A stretch of 64,000 bases of DNA from Henricia sp. BOLD:AAB3569 (taxonomy: Eukaryota > Echinodermata > Asteroidea > Spinulosida > Echinasteridae), in NCBI GenBank assembly GCA_037783545.1, contig JBBELK010000329.1, positions 2,246,501-2,310,500 of the forward strand, given 5' to 3'. Made by a program: the position numbers and the translations under genes. Shown here in pieces: positions 31,667 to 43,243 of the stretch. The notes under the pieces were generated by a model. That model saw only the letters and a list, made by a program, of their open reading frames with translations, was not told where the DNA came from and did not search any database. Every line of letters begins with the position of its first letter. Within the stretch, counting starts at the first letter, position 1.

Positions 31667-34600
31667 ATGGCGAAATACCCGGAAATGCATTGGGATGTTC
31701 AGGACGCATCAGAGGAGTTCAAACTTTTCAAGCAGCGCATGTCACTTTGCCTCCTGGACAATGATGTAACAGACCAAAGGAAAATAGCGGTCAAAATCAA
31801 GATTGCTGTAGGAAATGAAGGCCTGAAAAGGATAAATGCATCAGGTCTGAGTGATGAAGAACAAAATGACCCAAATAAACTTTGGACATTATTCGAGAGC
31901 CAGTTGCAAATAAAGGTTAATTTTCGTATTCACAGGTTAGAATTAATGCGATACAGACAGAAGCCGCAGGAACCCTTGGACGAGTTTGTTACGAGGTGCC
32001 GCGATAAAGCGAAACACTGCGATTTTCAGCTTGATGAGCTAAGCGAACGCGTTCTAGAGCTGGTAGTTGCCTCCACACCATACGAAGCGTTCCAAAAAGA
32101 TCTCCTTGATAAAGCCAAGGGGTTTACCATAGATGAGCTTCTGATAGAAGGCCGTAAAAACGAAGCCGTGGCGGCAAGCAAAAAATGCCTACAATCTCTG
32201 GAAAGCACCGCCCCCAATACCGACGTCAATGCAATGCGGCAGACCAGGCGTGCTTGTTCCAATTGCGGTCTCGTGCACCAGCCACGCAAATGCCCAGCCT
32301 ATAACGATACGTGCAAGGCCTGCGGTTCCAAAGGCCACTGGGCGAAGTTTTGTAGAAAGTCTAAGCGCACGCAACGCGAGGGCAAATCTCCCCGCAGACC
32401 GCGCAGCCAATCGCGCCAACGCAGCCGCACCCAGTCGCGTAACCCAGGTGGCAAAGCAGGGAGTCGTACCAATGGTAGGCAGGTTGACCTCATGACCGAC
32501 GGTACCACAGCATACGAGTCTGTGACCTGGGATAACCAAACAGCTGACGCGTCTTCGGATGGCGTGTTCTATTCTATCACCCTCTCAAATGTGAACACCA
32601 TGCATACGCCAGCACCCAACGAGGCATTCACAATCCTGGATGTGATGTGTACAGACTTGCCGGGCCCAAAGCGCCTCCGCCTCAAAGTCGACACAGGAGC
32701 AGGAGCCAACACTCTGCCCGTACGTACCATCAAGCAGATGTACGGCGACAAGTGGAAGTCACGCGCACTACCAACTGAGGCAAGACTAACGGCATATAAC
32801 GGCTCTGCCATTAAGTGCCTAGGGTGCATCCACATCTTGTGCCGATACAAAGACTCAGTGTGGTCAAAGCAGCAGTTCTATATCGTGGATGTGCAAGGCC
32901 CAGCCATAGCTGGCTTGCCCATGTGCAAGGCTCTCCGGATCGTGACCATCCATTCCGTAGGCCAACCAGCACTACCATTACGAACGCCCAGCACAGACAC
33001 ACAGCTAAGCCCAGTGCTGCCGACCGAGAACAACTGTCCCGAGTTGCATGTACCCACCAAGACGGTAGATGACCTCAAAAGCAGGTTTCCCAAGCAATTC
33101 GATACGCTCGGGAACTTTAAAGCCAAAGCCCATCTCTACCTCAAGGAGGATGCCACCCCAAGCATAGATGCACCACGCAAATACAGCATCCACCTCAAGC
33201 CAAAACTAAAAGCAGAGCTCGAGAAAATGGAACAAGACGGCGTGATCAGATACGTCGAGCACCACACCGACTGGTGCAGCTCTATCACCACCAGTGTGAA
33301 AAAAGATGGATCCTTGAGAGTTTGCTTGGACCCCAAGCGTCTCAACGACAGCCTTAAGCGGTGTCCACACAAGATACCCACGTTAGAAGAGCTCAACCCA
33401 GCATTCGCCAAAGCAAAATTCTTCTCCAAATTGGACGCTAAGGCAGGATATTGGTCAGTCCACCTCGACGATGAATCGCAGGAACTGACAACATTCCGAA
33501 CGCCGTTTGGGCGTTACTGCTTCAGAAGGCTTCCTTTCGGGCTATCAGTGAGCCAGGATATCTTTCAACAGGGTATGGATCACATCACCAACCAGGTACC
33601 AGGCTGTGTAGGCATTGCTGATGACATTGCTGTATATGGGCAGACAGAAGCTGAACATGATGCAAACCTACTGCGCCTCATGCAGACTGCTGAGCGCGAG
33701 GGTTTAGTCTTCAACAGCTCCAAATGCAAGATTAAGGTGAACAAGATTAATTTCTTCGGTTCGATATACTCGGACTCAGGCATCTTCCCAGATCCAGGGC
33801 GAGTCGAGGACATCCATGCCATCCCGACCCCACAGGACAAAGAGGACCTGCAGAAGTTCCTAGGGCTAATGAACTATGTTTCCTCATACATACCACACTT
33901 CGCTACCAAGGCAGCACCTTTGAGGGACCTATTACGCAAAGATGTCCCTTACCTGTGGCAGGAGGATCACCAAGCGGCATTCATCTCCATTAAAAACTCG
34001 ATCACCAGTGACTCCTGTCTTCAGTACTACGACCCCAACAGACTAACCACCTTGGAAGTCGACGCATCACAGAAAGGGCTTGGGGCATGCCTCCTGCAAG
34101 AGGGCAACCCAGTCGCTTTTGCCTCAAAAAGCCTCTCACCTGCCCAAGCCTGCTATTCCAACATCGAGCGAGAAACTTTAGGTGTTGTATTTGGCATCAC
34201 CCGGTTTCACCCATACTTGTTTGGCACGGATTTCCATGTCCACACTGACCACAAACCACTGGTGACGATTTGCAACAAGCCCCTGACTAGTGCCCCACCG
34301 CGTCTCCAAAGACTCCTCATTAAGATCCAGGGCTACAACTTCACCATCGCCTACAAACAAGGAAAGTCTATGGTACTTGCCGATGCCCTTAGTCGCTTGC
34401 CTAACCCAGCGAAGCGAGACTGCATACCCCTGGACCTTCACGTGGATGACACTGATCTCAGTGACAACCCAACCACCGAGGACATGGATCTCGTCCACTT
34501 TGGCTGCAGCAAACGCGACGAGCTTCAGCGTGAAACAGCACGTGACCCTGTGTTGAGGGCACTACAACAAATCATCTACACAGGATGGCCAGAATCGATC

Positions 34601-35920
34601 AAGGAATTACCTACCCAACTGCGGGCATATTGGCCATACCGAGACGAACTTGGAGTTTCCAACGGAGTTGTCTTTAAAGGTAGACAGGTACTTATACCCG
34701 AGAGTATGCGTGACGACATCCTCAAGCAGCTGCACCTTGGGCACTTGGGGATCGAGAAGACAAGACGCCTGGCGCGCAACTCTGTGTACTGGCCGAATAT
34801 AAACGAGGACATCGCTAAACTTGTCAAGGAATGCCCAGCTTGTCAAGAAAGCCAAACCAAGCAACAAAAGGAACCACTTGACCCGCACGAAATTCCGACA
34901 ACCCCATGGACCAAACTCGGGACAGACTTATTTGAGCTGGATGGACAACACTACCTCGTTATCATCGACTACCACTCCAAGTTCCCAATCGTATTCCAAC
35001 TTACTAGCACAACCAGTGCAACCATTGCCCAACTCACTGCCTCAACATTTGGACTACTGGGGGCACCTGTTGAGATAGTATCCGACAATGGCCCACAGTA
35101 CATAGGAAAGGCATACCAGGATATGTGCGACAACTGGTCTGTCAAGCACACAACGTCATCACCGCGCTATCCCCGATCCAACAGCCTGGCAGAACGCTCA
35201 GTCCGCACTGTCAAGACGGTGTTGACAAAATGTCGCAAAACAGGCCAAGACATCCACCGCGCTCTACTCAACTTGAGAGCCACACCCATCGACACTGGTT
35301 TGCCAGCACCAGCAGAAATTATGTTTGGTCGTCCAGTCCGCACAACCTTGCCCAGTAACAACACGCAACAACCATCCCCCGAAACCTTTCAACGCCTACA
35401 GGACAAAACACACAACATGAAGCAACAGCACGACAAACGCGCGGGACCAGTGCTCCCACCGTTGTTCATTGGACAGAAGGTCAGGATCCTCAACCAGGCT
35501 GACAAGACCTGGATCCCTGGAGAGGTCACAAAAGTACGTAAGGAACCGCGGTCCTATGAGGTTTCCACACCTAATGGTACCATACTTCGCCGCAACCGAG
35601 CACATTTGCGCGAAATGCTCAGCCAGCAGCGCGTCACTGCACAACCTACTACGGACGCCATGCCCGGTAAGCACATTCGGTCCGATAAGCCACAGAAGCA
35701 TGTTCGTTTTGCTGACAAATTGGTTCAAGAAGGCAATTACCAGACTGCCAAGCAAAGCGTGCGGGAAAAATCTGAGCCGCGTCATTCTCCTCACTTGGAG
35801 CCCAATGCAGCTCGTGACAGGCAAATCCAAGACCAACCCACACCTACACCTGCTAAACCAATGGTCACTACCAGGTCCGGTCGAGTTAGTTGTCGACCAG
35901 CCCGATTCACTGACAACTGA
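31667..35920 (+). CDS. gag-pol: Gag-Pol polyprotein of Ty3/Gypsy element, intact
   Basis: A single open frame of 1417 codons from the first in-frame ATG. In order: Gag capsid-like region (to about residue 185); two zinc knuckles (CSNCGLVH.. and CKACGSKGHWAKFC, residues 196-230); aspartic protease with DTGAGAN (Asp 342); reverse transcriptase with FSKLDAKAGYW, LPFGLS and IADD (652-653); RNase H with LEVDAS (799), ERE (834) and HTDHK (861); integrase with an HHCC zinc finger (about 1023-1059) and catalytic D1087, D1140 and E1176 (35 residues apart); and a C-terminal DNA-binding region. All catalytic residues are present. Gag and Pol are not separated by a frameshift. The frame is open without ATG back to 31568, so an earlier start is unlikely. 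No envelope gene follows. Confidence 0.95.
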   Translation: MAKYPEMHWDVQDASEEFKLFKQRMSLCLLDNDVTDQRKIAVKIKIAVGNEGLKRINASGLSDEEQNDPNKLWTLFESQLQIKVNFRIHRLELMRYRQKPQEPLDEFVTRCRDKAKHCDFQLDELSERVLELVVASTPYEAFQKDLLDKAKGFTIDELLIEGRKNEAVAASKKCLQSLESTAPNTDVNAMRQTRRACSNCGLVHQPRKCPAYNDTCKACGSKGHWAKFCRKSKRTQREGKSPRRPRSQSRQRSRTQSRNPGGKAGSRTNGRQVDLMTDGTTAYESVTWDNQTADASSDGVFYSITLSNVNTMHTPAPNEAFTILDVMCTDLPGPKRLRLKVDTGAGANTLPVRTIKQMYGDKWKSRALPTEARLTAYNGSAIKCLGCIHILCRYKDSVWSKQQFYIVDVQGPAIAGLPMCKALRIVTIHSVGQPALPLRTPSTDTQLSPVLPTENNCPELHVPTKTVDDLKSRFPKQFDTLGNFKAKAHLYLKEDATPSIDAPRKYSIHLKPKLKAELEKMEQDGVIRYVEHHTDWCSSITTSVKKDGSLRVCLDPKRLNDSLKRCPHKIPTLEELNPAFAKAKFFSKLDAKAGYWSVHLDDESQELTTFRTPFGRYCFRRLPFGLSVSQDIFQQGMDHITNQVPGCVGIADDIAVYGQTEAEHDANLLRLMQTAEREGLVFNSSKCKIKVNKINFFGSIYSDSGIFPDPGRVEDIHAIPTPQDKEDLQKFLGLMNYVSSYIPHFATKAAPLRDLLRKDVPYLWQEDHQAAFISIKNSITSDSCLQYYDPNRLTTLEVDASQKGLGACLLQEGNPVAFASKSLSPAQACYSNIERETLGVVFGITRFHPYLFGTDFHVHTDHKPLVTICNKPLTSAPPRLQRLLIKIQGYNFTIAYKQGKSMVLADALSRLPNPAKRDCIPLDLHVDDTDLSDNPTTEDMDLVHFGCSKRDELQRETARDPVLRALQQIIYTGWPESIKELPTQLRAYWPYRDELGVSNGVVFKGRQVLIPESMRDDILKQLHLGHLGIEKTRRLARNSVYWPNINEDIAKLVKECPACQESQTKQQKEPLDPHEIPTTPWTKLGTDLFELDGQHYLVIIDYHSKFPIVFQLTSTTSATIAQLTASTFGLLGAPVEIVSDNGPQYIGKAYQDMCDNWSVKHTTSSPRYPRSNSLAERSVRTVKTVLTKCRKTGQDIHRALLNLRATPIDTGLPAPAEIMFGRPVRTTLPSNNTQQPSPETFQRLQDKTHNMKQQHDKRAGPVLPPLFIGQKVRILNQADKTWIPGEVTKVRKEPRSYEVSTPNGTILRRNRAHLREMLSQQRVTAQPTTDAMPGKHIRSDKPQKHVRFADKLVQEGNYQTAKQSVREKSEPRHSPHLEPNAARDRQIQDQPTPTPAKPMVTTRSGRVSCRPARFTDN

Positions 35921-36065
35921 GTTGTTCACTACCATTATTTAGTGTTCATGTTGTTTATTCCTCTTTTTCCAGTTGGAAGAGTCCAGATTTGCCATATATA
36001 TACACACACTACCGCACTTTAATCCATTAATTAAAAACTAAACATTATGTCAGTTTGTTAATTTC

Positions 36066-36078
36066 AAAAGGAGGGAGA
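36066..36078 (+). promoter_or_regulatory. Polypurine tract
   Basis: AAAAGGAGGGAGA abuts the 3' LTR and would prime plus-strand synthesis. Confidence 0.85.
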
Positions 36079-36221
36079 TGTTGTGATACTACTTTATGCG
36101 CGCATGCGGTAGTAAGTTAACAGTCTCTTATCCATGGCGGAATAAACGTGCACTCACAAGCACACGGAGGACTCTACATTTGTGCCTTCGATTATCCTTA
36201 TTCCGTCTCCATATCTCTACA
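36079..36221 (+). repeat. 3' LTR, 143 bp
   Basis: Identical by eye to the 5' LTR over its whole length. It is followed by target duplication CGGTC. Confidence 0.95.
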
Positions 36222-36660
36222 CGGTCGTCCGGACGTTACTGTTAATCGTCGGGTACAATTCGTCATTGTTTCGAGAATTTGAATTGACGTCGCGTGCACG
36301 TACGCGTGCCGCTGCGTGTGTATTTATGGTGATGCCACGGATTTAAAACTACGCAGTGTATTATGGGGCGCCGTTCGTCAACTAATTATTTAGGCGAATT
36401 ATAGCATGTTTTTTCCATGGTTTATTTTAATTCTGTGTAAATCATGCATTTGTGTCAAAGGCCGTTTATGGTTTACAAACCTTTAAAACATCGTTTTGTA
36501 CCAACACGATTCTTTACAAAACAGGAAATATACATGTAGTGTACGAATTCATTATTTACAAATAATGAAAATGTTAACTCGGCGTTCCATACTTTATAAA
36601 TAAAACCGACGAGTGTACATTTCAATGGTTTACAAACAAGAGAATCGTATCGTTCATGGA

Positions 36661-37538
36661 CATCGATCCGATGTCTAGTTTCGGTAAAATCGTGGGGAAA
36701 CTTTGAGACCCGATCCGTGCGATGAAATACCGACTTTCACCATGCGCGAGAGCGGAGAGGTCAACACAATCTAGACTGGTTTGCTGTCCTCATACATCCT
36801 CTTGCAACAGTGCCCCTTTAACGCACTCCCCAACTCCTGCGTACAGTGGCCCTGTTAAAAAAGGCCCCATTTGGCGGTGGGACTAGCGACAAAAATCTTG
36901 TCGCCTCTGCTGGACCAATCAGAACGCTTGCAGTGCATTGTAGCACGATTGCAGGCATTCAAATGTAACAGCAGATTGTAAACACCGTGCATGCATGTGA
37001 TACATGTACTCGGTAATGCTGGCCGTTGTCCGCGTCGGCGATTGGCTGCTATACTGGGGAATCCGTTCCATTACATTCGTCAGCATGCATCCCTGTTATT
37101 AATGTGAACAACTGCGGAGTAAATAAGGTTCGTCGTTTGAAAGTTTGGTAGGAATGGGACAGTCATAAGGAACGGAACCCAATACAATTTCTGTAAAGTA
37201 TAGAAATTGTTTCCTTTTCGGCATAACATGACCGAATTGATTAAATTACATCAAAATTACTCGGGCGTGAGTTGGCTCAAGACAACAGCCGGCTCGCTCC
37301 ACAGATTTGCGTGTATTTCCTCAGGGTATTGCACGTCGCTTCGCATAGTGGAAATTCCCTGAGATCTCAGGATGTTCATCTTACGACGAAGGGAAGTAAA
37401 TTGAGGTTGTGGAACCATGCAGTCTAGTGTTGACCTCTCCGCTCTCGCGCATTTGATTTTTTGTTAAAGTCGGTATTTCATCGCACGGGGTCGCAAACTT
37501 TCCCCACGATTTCACCGAAACTAGACATCGGATCGATG
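36661..37538. mobile_element. Element with about 120-bp inverted arms, I2
   Basis: Counterpart of 5929-6806. Single-base differences are visible, for example near 37481 (TTTCATC instead of TTTTATC). Confidence 0.6.
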
Positions 37539-37883
37539 CGTACTCTTCGGAATCTTTGCAAACTGGGGCGAGTGCACCTATTGAGCAAATATCAGAGCCA
37601 TGGGACAAAATTCATTTGCGTGAGTTTGCCACAGATTTGGAGTACATTAGACGACAGGGCTGAGGGTTCCTGAAGCACTGCTCGCGGGGCTAAAGCGCTA
37701 GCTGCATTGCCTGGAATATACTGGGAAGCGTAGCCAGTTGGTTATTAAATTTGCTAAGCAAGAGTAGGATTTTTAGCAGAGCATGTCTGGGTAATGATAA
37801 GCGGGGTTGCTCTGTTGATTGTTGCTTACGTGCAAAAGAGTATAAAGTAAGTTGGCTAATAGCAAAAATGGCGTAAAAAAGGG

Positions 37884-37919
37884 GGTTAAACTCGGCTAAG
37901 CGCTTAGCCGAGTTTAACC
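37884..37919. repeat. Perfect 36-bp palindrome, I2
   Basis: Unchanged copy of 7152-7187. Confidence 0.8.
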
Positions 37920-37944
37920 ATCTTTTTCACGCCATTTTTACGTT

Positions 37945-38277
37945 TACTAGACCACTTTATAAATCAAATAGCCAATTCCCACGATAGCTAAATATCCCAC
38001 TATTAAAGAGGTCTTTTCTTCTTCGTGGTCTCCAGATGTCACTTCGTCGTCTAGTTCAGTTCTATTAACCAATTTTGTTTTTTCTTCTTGATTAATTTTG
38101 GAAGTAATTACACGATCCACAGCCTCGATCGGTATTGGTTTGCGGTATTGGTTCGACTTCTTTATCGTCTCTTAAATTTGTCGCCGTTTCTAATTTAGAT
38201 TTGTTGTAAGTATCAAATTCTTTTGGTTTTGGTTTTGGTCGTGGCATAGGTATACTTTGAAATTCGCCGGCTTCCAT
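37945..38277 (-). pseudogene. Proline-rich small membrane protein, virus-like module, broken (I2)
   Basis: Same frame break as the I1 copy (7213-7545), so the damage predates the segmental duplication. Confidence 0.4.
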
Positions 38278-38558
38278 GCTGTTTATTTGAGTAGTGACTC
38301 GCTACTCATGTCTAACGGTTAATGTTTAGCCGGCGGCGTGCTTTTAAACTCACTTTCACCCTCAACGCCTGTAGGTTGTTCGTTTAATTTTTGATTAACC
38401 CCAGTCTGTAAATTTCTAGTAGCAATCTGTAGGTTATTGTTGTATCCATCGTGTACGCCTATACAAGTCCATATCAGAAGGAATACGATACAACCTAGGC
38501 TTCAAGACGAAATTAAGGGGGCTCCTTGCATACTGTAATTATGAGTATTGAAACTGAT

Positions 38559-39335
38559 TTATACTAGTTTCAATGTCTTCGACAATACTGCTAAATTGGC
38601 GTCTAAGCCGGTACTCGGTGATAATATGCTAGTTTTTGTTTGGGTTTGGGCACCTAACAGCGAGTGTACGTAAGCTATTATCGATTCATTTATTTTTGTA
38701 ACCCCTATGTTTGTAAATACACTAGTAGAGGGTATAAAATCTTTCCACGCATCTACAACTTGAGCAGACTGTTGAAAAAACGTTACCGTATAAGTAGATC
38801 CGTGGACAGATCCCTTAGGCGGCTCTGGCCAGCCAAAACCCATTTTAGTCGAGTTTACGTATTTGCCAGTTATTATTCCTAAATCTGTGGCGTCGTAATT
38901 TCTACCTGGAACGATTCCACCACCGTAATGAGCAGTTCCAAGTCCATTAGAGTACTCGTCTCTAGTTTTTTTGAAAGAATGAGTTTGATCTGCGCCAAAC
39001 AACCTACACGTGTCTACAAAAGCTCTATGGTCAATGTTGTTGTTTACTTTATTAAAGATATTATCGCTGGGTATACTAACTTCCATTGCGTAAAGTAACC
39101 TTCTTATTGTAAAGTAAACGTGGAAATTAAATATTGACGAAACGAATGCGTCGCTCGAATTCAATAAATCTGTGCCTAGCCCGCATCCACTAGTAGCGCA
39201 CCATACGACAAAATTAAACCGATTCTGATAAAAAGACATTGGGTCCAAAGACCAGCGATCAACAACCTCGTCTGTAGTAACCCTAGGCATTTTGTTTACA
39301 ATAATTTCTAACCGCGATAAAGATGACAAATCCAT
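38559..39335 (-). CDS. 258-aa virus-like protein, intact frame (I2)
   Basis: Counterpart of 7827-8603 with the same length and no stop. Val to Asp (in GLGTDLLNSS) and Ile to Ser (in PSTSVFTN) are the visible differences. The frame remains open in both copies while neighbouring virus-like genes are broken. The function was not recognised; a structural role is inferred from context. Confidence 0.5.
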   Translation of the reverse strand: MDLSSLSRLEIIVNKMPRVTTDEVVDRWSLDPMSFYQNRFNFVVWCATSGCGLGTDLLNSSDAFVSSIFNFHVYFTIRRLLYAMEVSIPSDNIFNKVNNNIDHRAFVDTCRLFGADQTHSFKKTRDEYSNGLGTAHYGGGIVPGRNYDATDLGIITGKYVNSTKMGFGWPEPPKGSVHGSTYTVTFFQQSAQVVDAWKDFIPSTSVFTNIGVTKINESIIAYVHSLLGAQTQTKTSILSPSTGLDANLAVLSKTLKLV

Positions 39336-39367
39336 TTAGTTTTAATAATATATTTTATTTATATAAA

Positions 39368-40106
39368 ATGAAACACGCTTTTCTTGTCACGAGTAAATAT
39401 CAAACTTTCTAATTAAATCCACCGATCGATAACGGTTTTGGTTCTCTACGTAAAACGATTAGGCTTTTGAGCGTTAGTATGTCGTGTACAATGTTGTATC
39501 ATATTGATGAACAATTATTTGTTTATTGGGGCGAAATTAAAAGAGAAGTCTTAGCACCAGGCCATGATTTTGTTGGCGAGATAATATTTGAACCTGGTCA
39601 TTATTCCGTACAAAGTTTAATTGATGTATTTATCTCTTACAATCTAGAGTGGTTGAGGTTTTATTTTTAAAAATGGTGATTTAAAAGTAGGCTCTAGATA
39701 CTTTATATATTTCGACCCAATTAATCATTTACTTGATCCTGCATTGTTTTTAGGTATAAGAGATCCAGTTGTTGGTACTATTTATGCTGGTGATACTAAA
39801 TGGGTCAATACTATAACACCACGACTTTGGAAAACCCCTAATGCTATTAACATTTATTGCAACCAGATTAGTTTAAAAAACAACTTTTACAACGGACGTC
39901 CTAGCATTTTTTGGGGGTCTATTCCAACACCTACATCTTTCAAACAAAAAAGCTTCACGGACAATGACGGGGTTCCTTTGATAAACGGCGTAATTAACGA
40001 GTTAAGCTTTCATCTAAAAGATTATAAATATGAAGAACTCATGATCGATGATATAAAATTGATATTATGCGTCGATATTAGTAATTTAAAATGTATACAT
40101 TATTAA
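39368..40106 (+). pseudogene. Virus-like tandem paralogue P1 (I2)
   Basis: Same layout as 8636-9360 but at least 20 differences, and a longer open 3' part (39744-40106). A 2-base difference near 39814 removes the break present in I1. It is still dead because the early stop in the N-terminal part remains. Confidence 0.5.
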
Positions 40107-40110
40107 TAAA

Positions 40111-40760
40111 ATGAAGCACACTTTTCTTGTCACGAGTAAAAATCAAACTTTCTAACTAAGCTCGCCGATCGACAATGTTGGCGGAGACAAAACAATTAGG
40201 CTGTTGAGTGCAAGTGTGCCCGTTGATATATTTTACCACATTGATATAGATAGATTATTGACTTGGGGCTAATATACTTTTGAAACCCTGGCGGGTGGTA
40301 GAAGAATTGTTAGACAAAATCGCGGAACCATAAAAATAAAAAGGGGGTGGTATTCCTTTCAACGTTTGGTTGATGCAATTAATGAGTACAAGTTTGAATG
40401 GTTAAAGTTAGAAGCATTAGTAAACGACTTAAACATAGAATTAGAACGCTTCTTTTGTTATAGATTTTTACACAAATTGCTCATTTATTTGGGGTAATAC
40501 AAGGCTTTTTCATTTATTCTTCGCCATTGACTTTAGATACATACATTACGCCTTCTAAAGCTTTATTAGGTAATCTGTTAACGTCTTTTTTAAACGATCA
40601 AAATTATGGCCAGGTTATATCTAATAACTACCTGGATAACTGCGGAGTTCCTTTGATAAATGGTATAATCAACGAGATTGAGTTTGACATTAAAGACTGT
40701 TATGGCTGTGAGATATTGTCGCGCCAAATTGAACTTGTTTTATGCGTTGATGTCAAATAA
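40111..40760 (+). pseudogene. Virus-like tandem paralogue P2 (I2)
   Basis: Counterpart of 9383-10031. It retains the upstream TTAATAAAATG form, which I1 has changed to TTAATAAGATG. The C-terminal signature GVPLINGIINEI is open. Confidence 0.45.
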
Positions 40761-40797
40761 AAGTTAAATAATTAAAATAGTAACTGTAATTAATAAA

Positions 40798-41431
40798 ATG
40801 AATCACACTTTTGTAATCAATAAACCCGACAGAACGTTTCAGTTGCACAGTCCGATAGATAACTCGCTGGAAAATAAAAAGATCAAGTTGTTGAGTGCGA
40901 GTGTGCCCTTGAGATTTGTTTACGTTAGAGATAGGACTAATGTTCAGTGGGCTGATGTATAGGAAGTAATTCAAAAAGATATAATGTTAGAGAGCACCCC
41001 ATGAACCCCGGGGTCTACGACGTTAATGGAATAATTAGTGAAATTGATTACCTTGAAATAGTCTTAAATTATTTACGACCGTGGGTCAATCACTAGCTAT
41101 AAGATTAAATAAAATTGGAGAGATATGGGCCTAGGGGTTGGATAACGTATGGTCAGCACATCAGCTACCCGATTAAAGACACGATAGGGTCTATCATGAT
41201 TTATTGCGATCAAATTTATATGAACGAAAACTTTTACGACTGAGAACCGAGGACGATTTTGGGTAACATACCTCTGAGTGGGGTAGACCGCAATTATTAT
41301 CGTCTACTAAACCCGGCGTTAATTTAAATAACGGTATAATCAACGAGTTAAACTTCCAGGTAAAAGACTGCAACGAATGCTTTATTATAGACGAATATTT
41401 GAAACTGATTTTAAATATTGAAATTATTTAA
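40798..41431 (+). pseudogene. Virus-like tandem paralogue P3 (I2)
   Basis: Counterpart of 10069-10702, with the same clean N-terminal part and the same later breaks. Confidence 0.45.
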
Positions 41432-41452
41432 TATTAAAGTAAGGTAAATTAA

Positions 41453-42055
41453 AATGGAAGCAAGATTGCCTGAACCGAGAGAGCGAAAAATTTATCCGGA
41501 ACTGCCGGTAGAAACCAGAGTTTAATCACCCGTAAAACTGCCAGTGTTACAAACTGACGTCGAGGTAATTGTAGACAATACTGCCTATACAAATTGTCTA
41601 AAATCGACGGCGTTAAGAGAGAGATTGTTAAAGAAAGAGACAAGAGAGCGGGCCTTTATATACAAGTATAAAAAGTTGAACGCGATATTGACGTGGGCGA
41701 GACATTTGCTGAAGCCACTTCCGCAGTGATTGGAGCGGTGGGTATAGCTGCGATCGCTAGTGCCATTACCGCGCCTTTAGGATTTGTATTTGAAGGAATT
41801 GCACTCGGCACCGTCGCGTGCGCTATGGGATTAAAGTACTTTAGCCGTAAAATAAAGTCAAAGTCTAAAAAGCACGACGAAATCAGAGTGCTCGCAATGT
41901 CTAAACTAAACGCGATAGAAGATCTAATCAGCCACGCCGTTAAACGACGGTAAAATTAGCCACAAAGAATTTAATAACGAGCTGTCCAAATTTCATGAAA
42001 TGTCCGACTCGTTAAAGAAGAAATATAGATCAAAAGAAAATAAGAATATGGACTA
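41453..42055 (+). pseudogene. Gly/Ala-rich hydrophobic virus-like protein, frameshifted (I2)
   Basis: Counterpart of 10724-11326 with the same stop and frame shifts. Confidence 0.45.
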
Positions 42056-42111
42056 GACTGAAGTTGAAAAGCGAGTCGCGAAAAGATTAGCTAAAGAAAA
42101 AAGGATCTTAT

Positions 42112-42300
42112 ATGAAAACTTTTGAGTTCAAATTCACAATAGACGTGAACAAAGGCGGGTGGACCAGTGAAGGTCCGCCCGCTTATGAAGATTTAAATAA
42201 TGATAGATTAGAGCCCACAGCTCCATTTTTAAAAGATCGATTACTATACTTTTTCCTCTTTGCCACCATTATTTTTAAGCGCTCAAGCCGTTTTTCTTAA
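42112..42300 (+). CDS. 62-aa PPxY protein (I2)
   Basis: Identical to the reading at 11383-11571. Confidence 0.35.
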   Translation: MKTFEFKFTIDVNKGGWTSEGPPAYEDLNNDRLEPTAPFLKDRLLYFFLFATIIFKRSSRFS

Positions 42301-42376
42301 TTTTAAAATTATCTATGGCTTGTGTTTGATGACACCTGACGCAACACTTTTCTTTCGGTTCATAAAATCATTTTAA

Positions 42377-43243
42377 AGGAGCGTGACCAGGGTTTCTGGA
42401 AAATAGTTTTTGATGTAACTTACCAATATTATCAAGTAACTCCCATACACCTCCCATGTCCAAAAAACCCGAAAACATTCGCGATTTCCAGTACAAAATT
42501 AAACAAAACTATCGATTCGGCTTTCAGCGGATAAACTTTGCATGAAGCCCGCCCTCTACAGTCTGAATATGCTCAGTATCAGGCTGAAGTCTTGACTCAT
42601 GCATATGTATGTTCACCTTCGTAGTACTTTTAGTCTTGATATTTAATTTGTTTACATTAAATAATTTATTTAACAAAATGTGTAACGTATAAATTGTACT
42701 TGTGCTTGAAAATATTTTTCTTGATTAGCTAAGCAACACAAAATGAAGACAAATTAATTATATGTACGCGTTTATGTAGATAACACACGCACGCGAATAT
42801 CAAACATGGCGCCCACGACTGCGCGACGTTGTCATGGTTGTTGCGTTAGCCTAATATACGTGCTTAAAAATGTTGATATTTTCTCACCCACAAAAAAATG
42901 ACACTTATAAATCTTACATTTATAAAAAAGTTTATAGACAAAATAAATTATTTATTTCAATAAAAGTGATTAACTGAACTGAAAATGTGTACGATAAATT
43001 CTTATTCAGATGACTGAGGGCGCTAGTCATGTAAATCGAAATCGCATTATGGACGAAACCGGGCCGTTGATACTGGAAAATTAGTTTACAAATAATCGGT
43101 GGATTTTCGACGATATCCTCGGAAATATGCTGCCTAGAAGCGCGGGAGTTTCAGTTTCGTAATCAGAAAAATATAACGGATGTTACGATATAAAAATCTC
43201 ATGACCCATAAGGTAAGTCCCGGGGAGTTATGGTCACACTCCT
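42377..43243. mobile_element. TTAA-flanked element, AGGAGYGTGACCA family (I2)
   Basis: Counterpart of 11648-12514. The stretch from here to about 47.3 kb repeats 12.5-16.6 kb and holds no supported gene. Confidence 0.7.

Larger units (their letters stand above)
30625..36226 (+). mobile_element. Complete Ty3/Gypsy LTR retrotransposon with target duplication
   Basis: The element proper is 30630-36221. The target duplication CGGTC (30625-30629 and 36222-36226) matches the single CGGTC in the empty I1 site at 5469-5473. The order is LTR, primer-binding site, long leader, one gag-pol frame, polypurine tract, LTR, with no env. The fused gag-pol frame, two zinc knuckles and very short LTRs recall the Mag-like branch of invertebrate Gypsy elements; that placement is inference. 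Confidence 0.95.
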
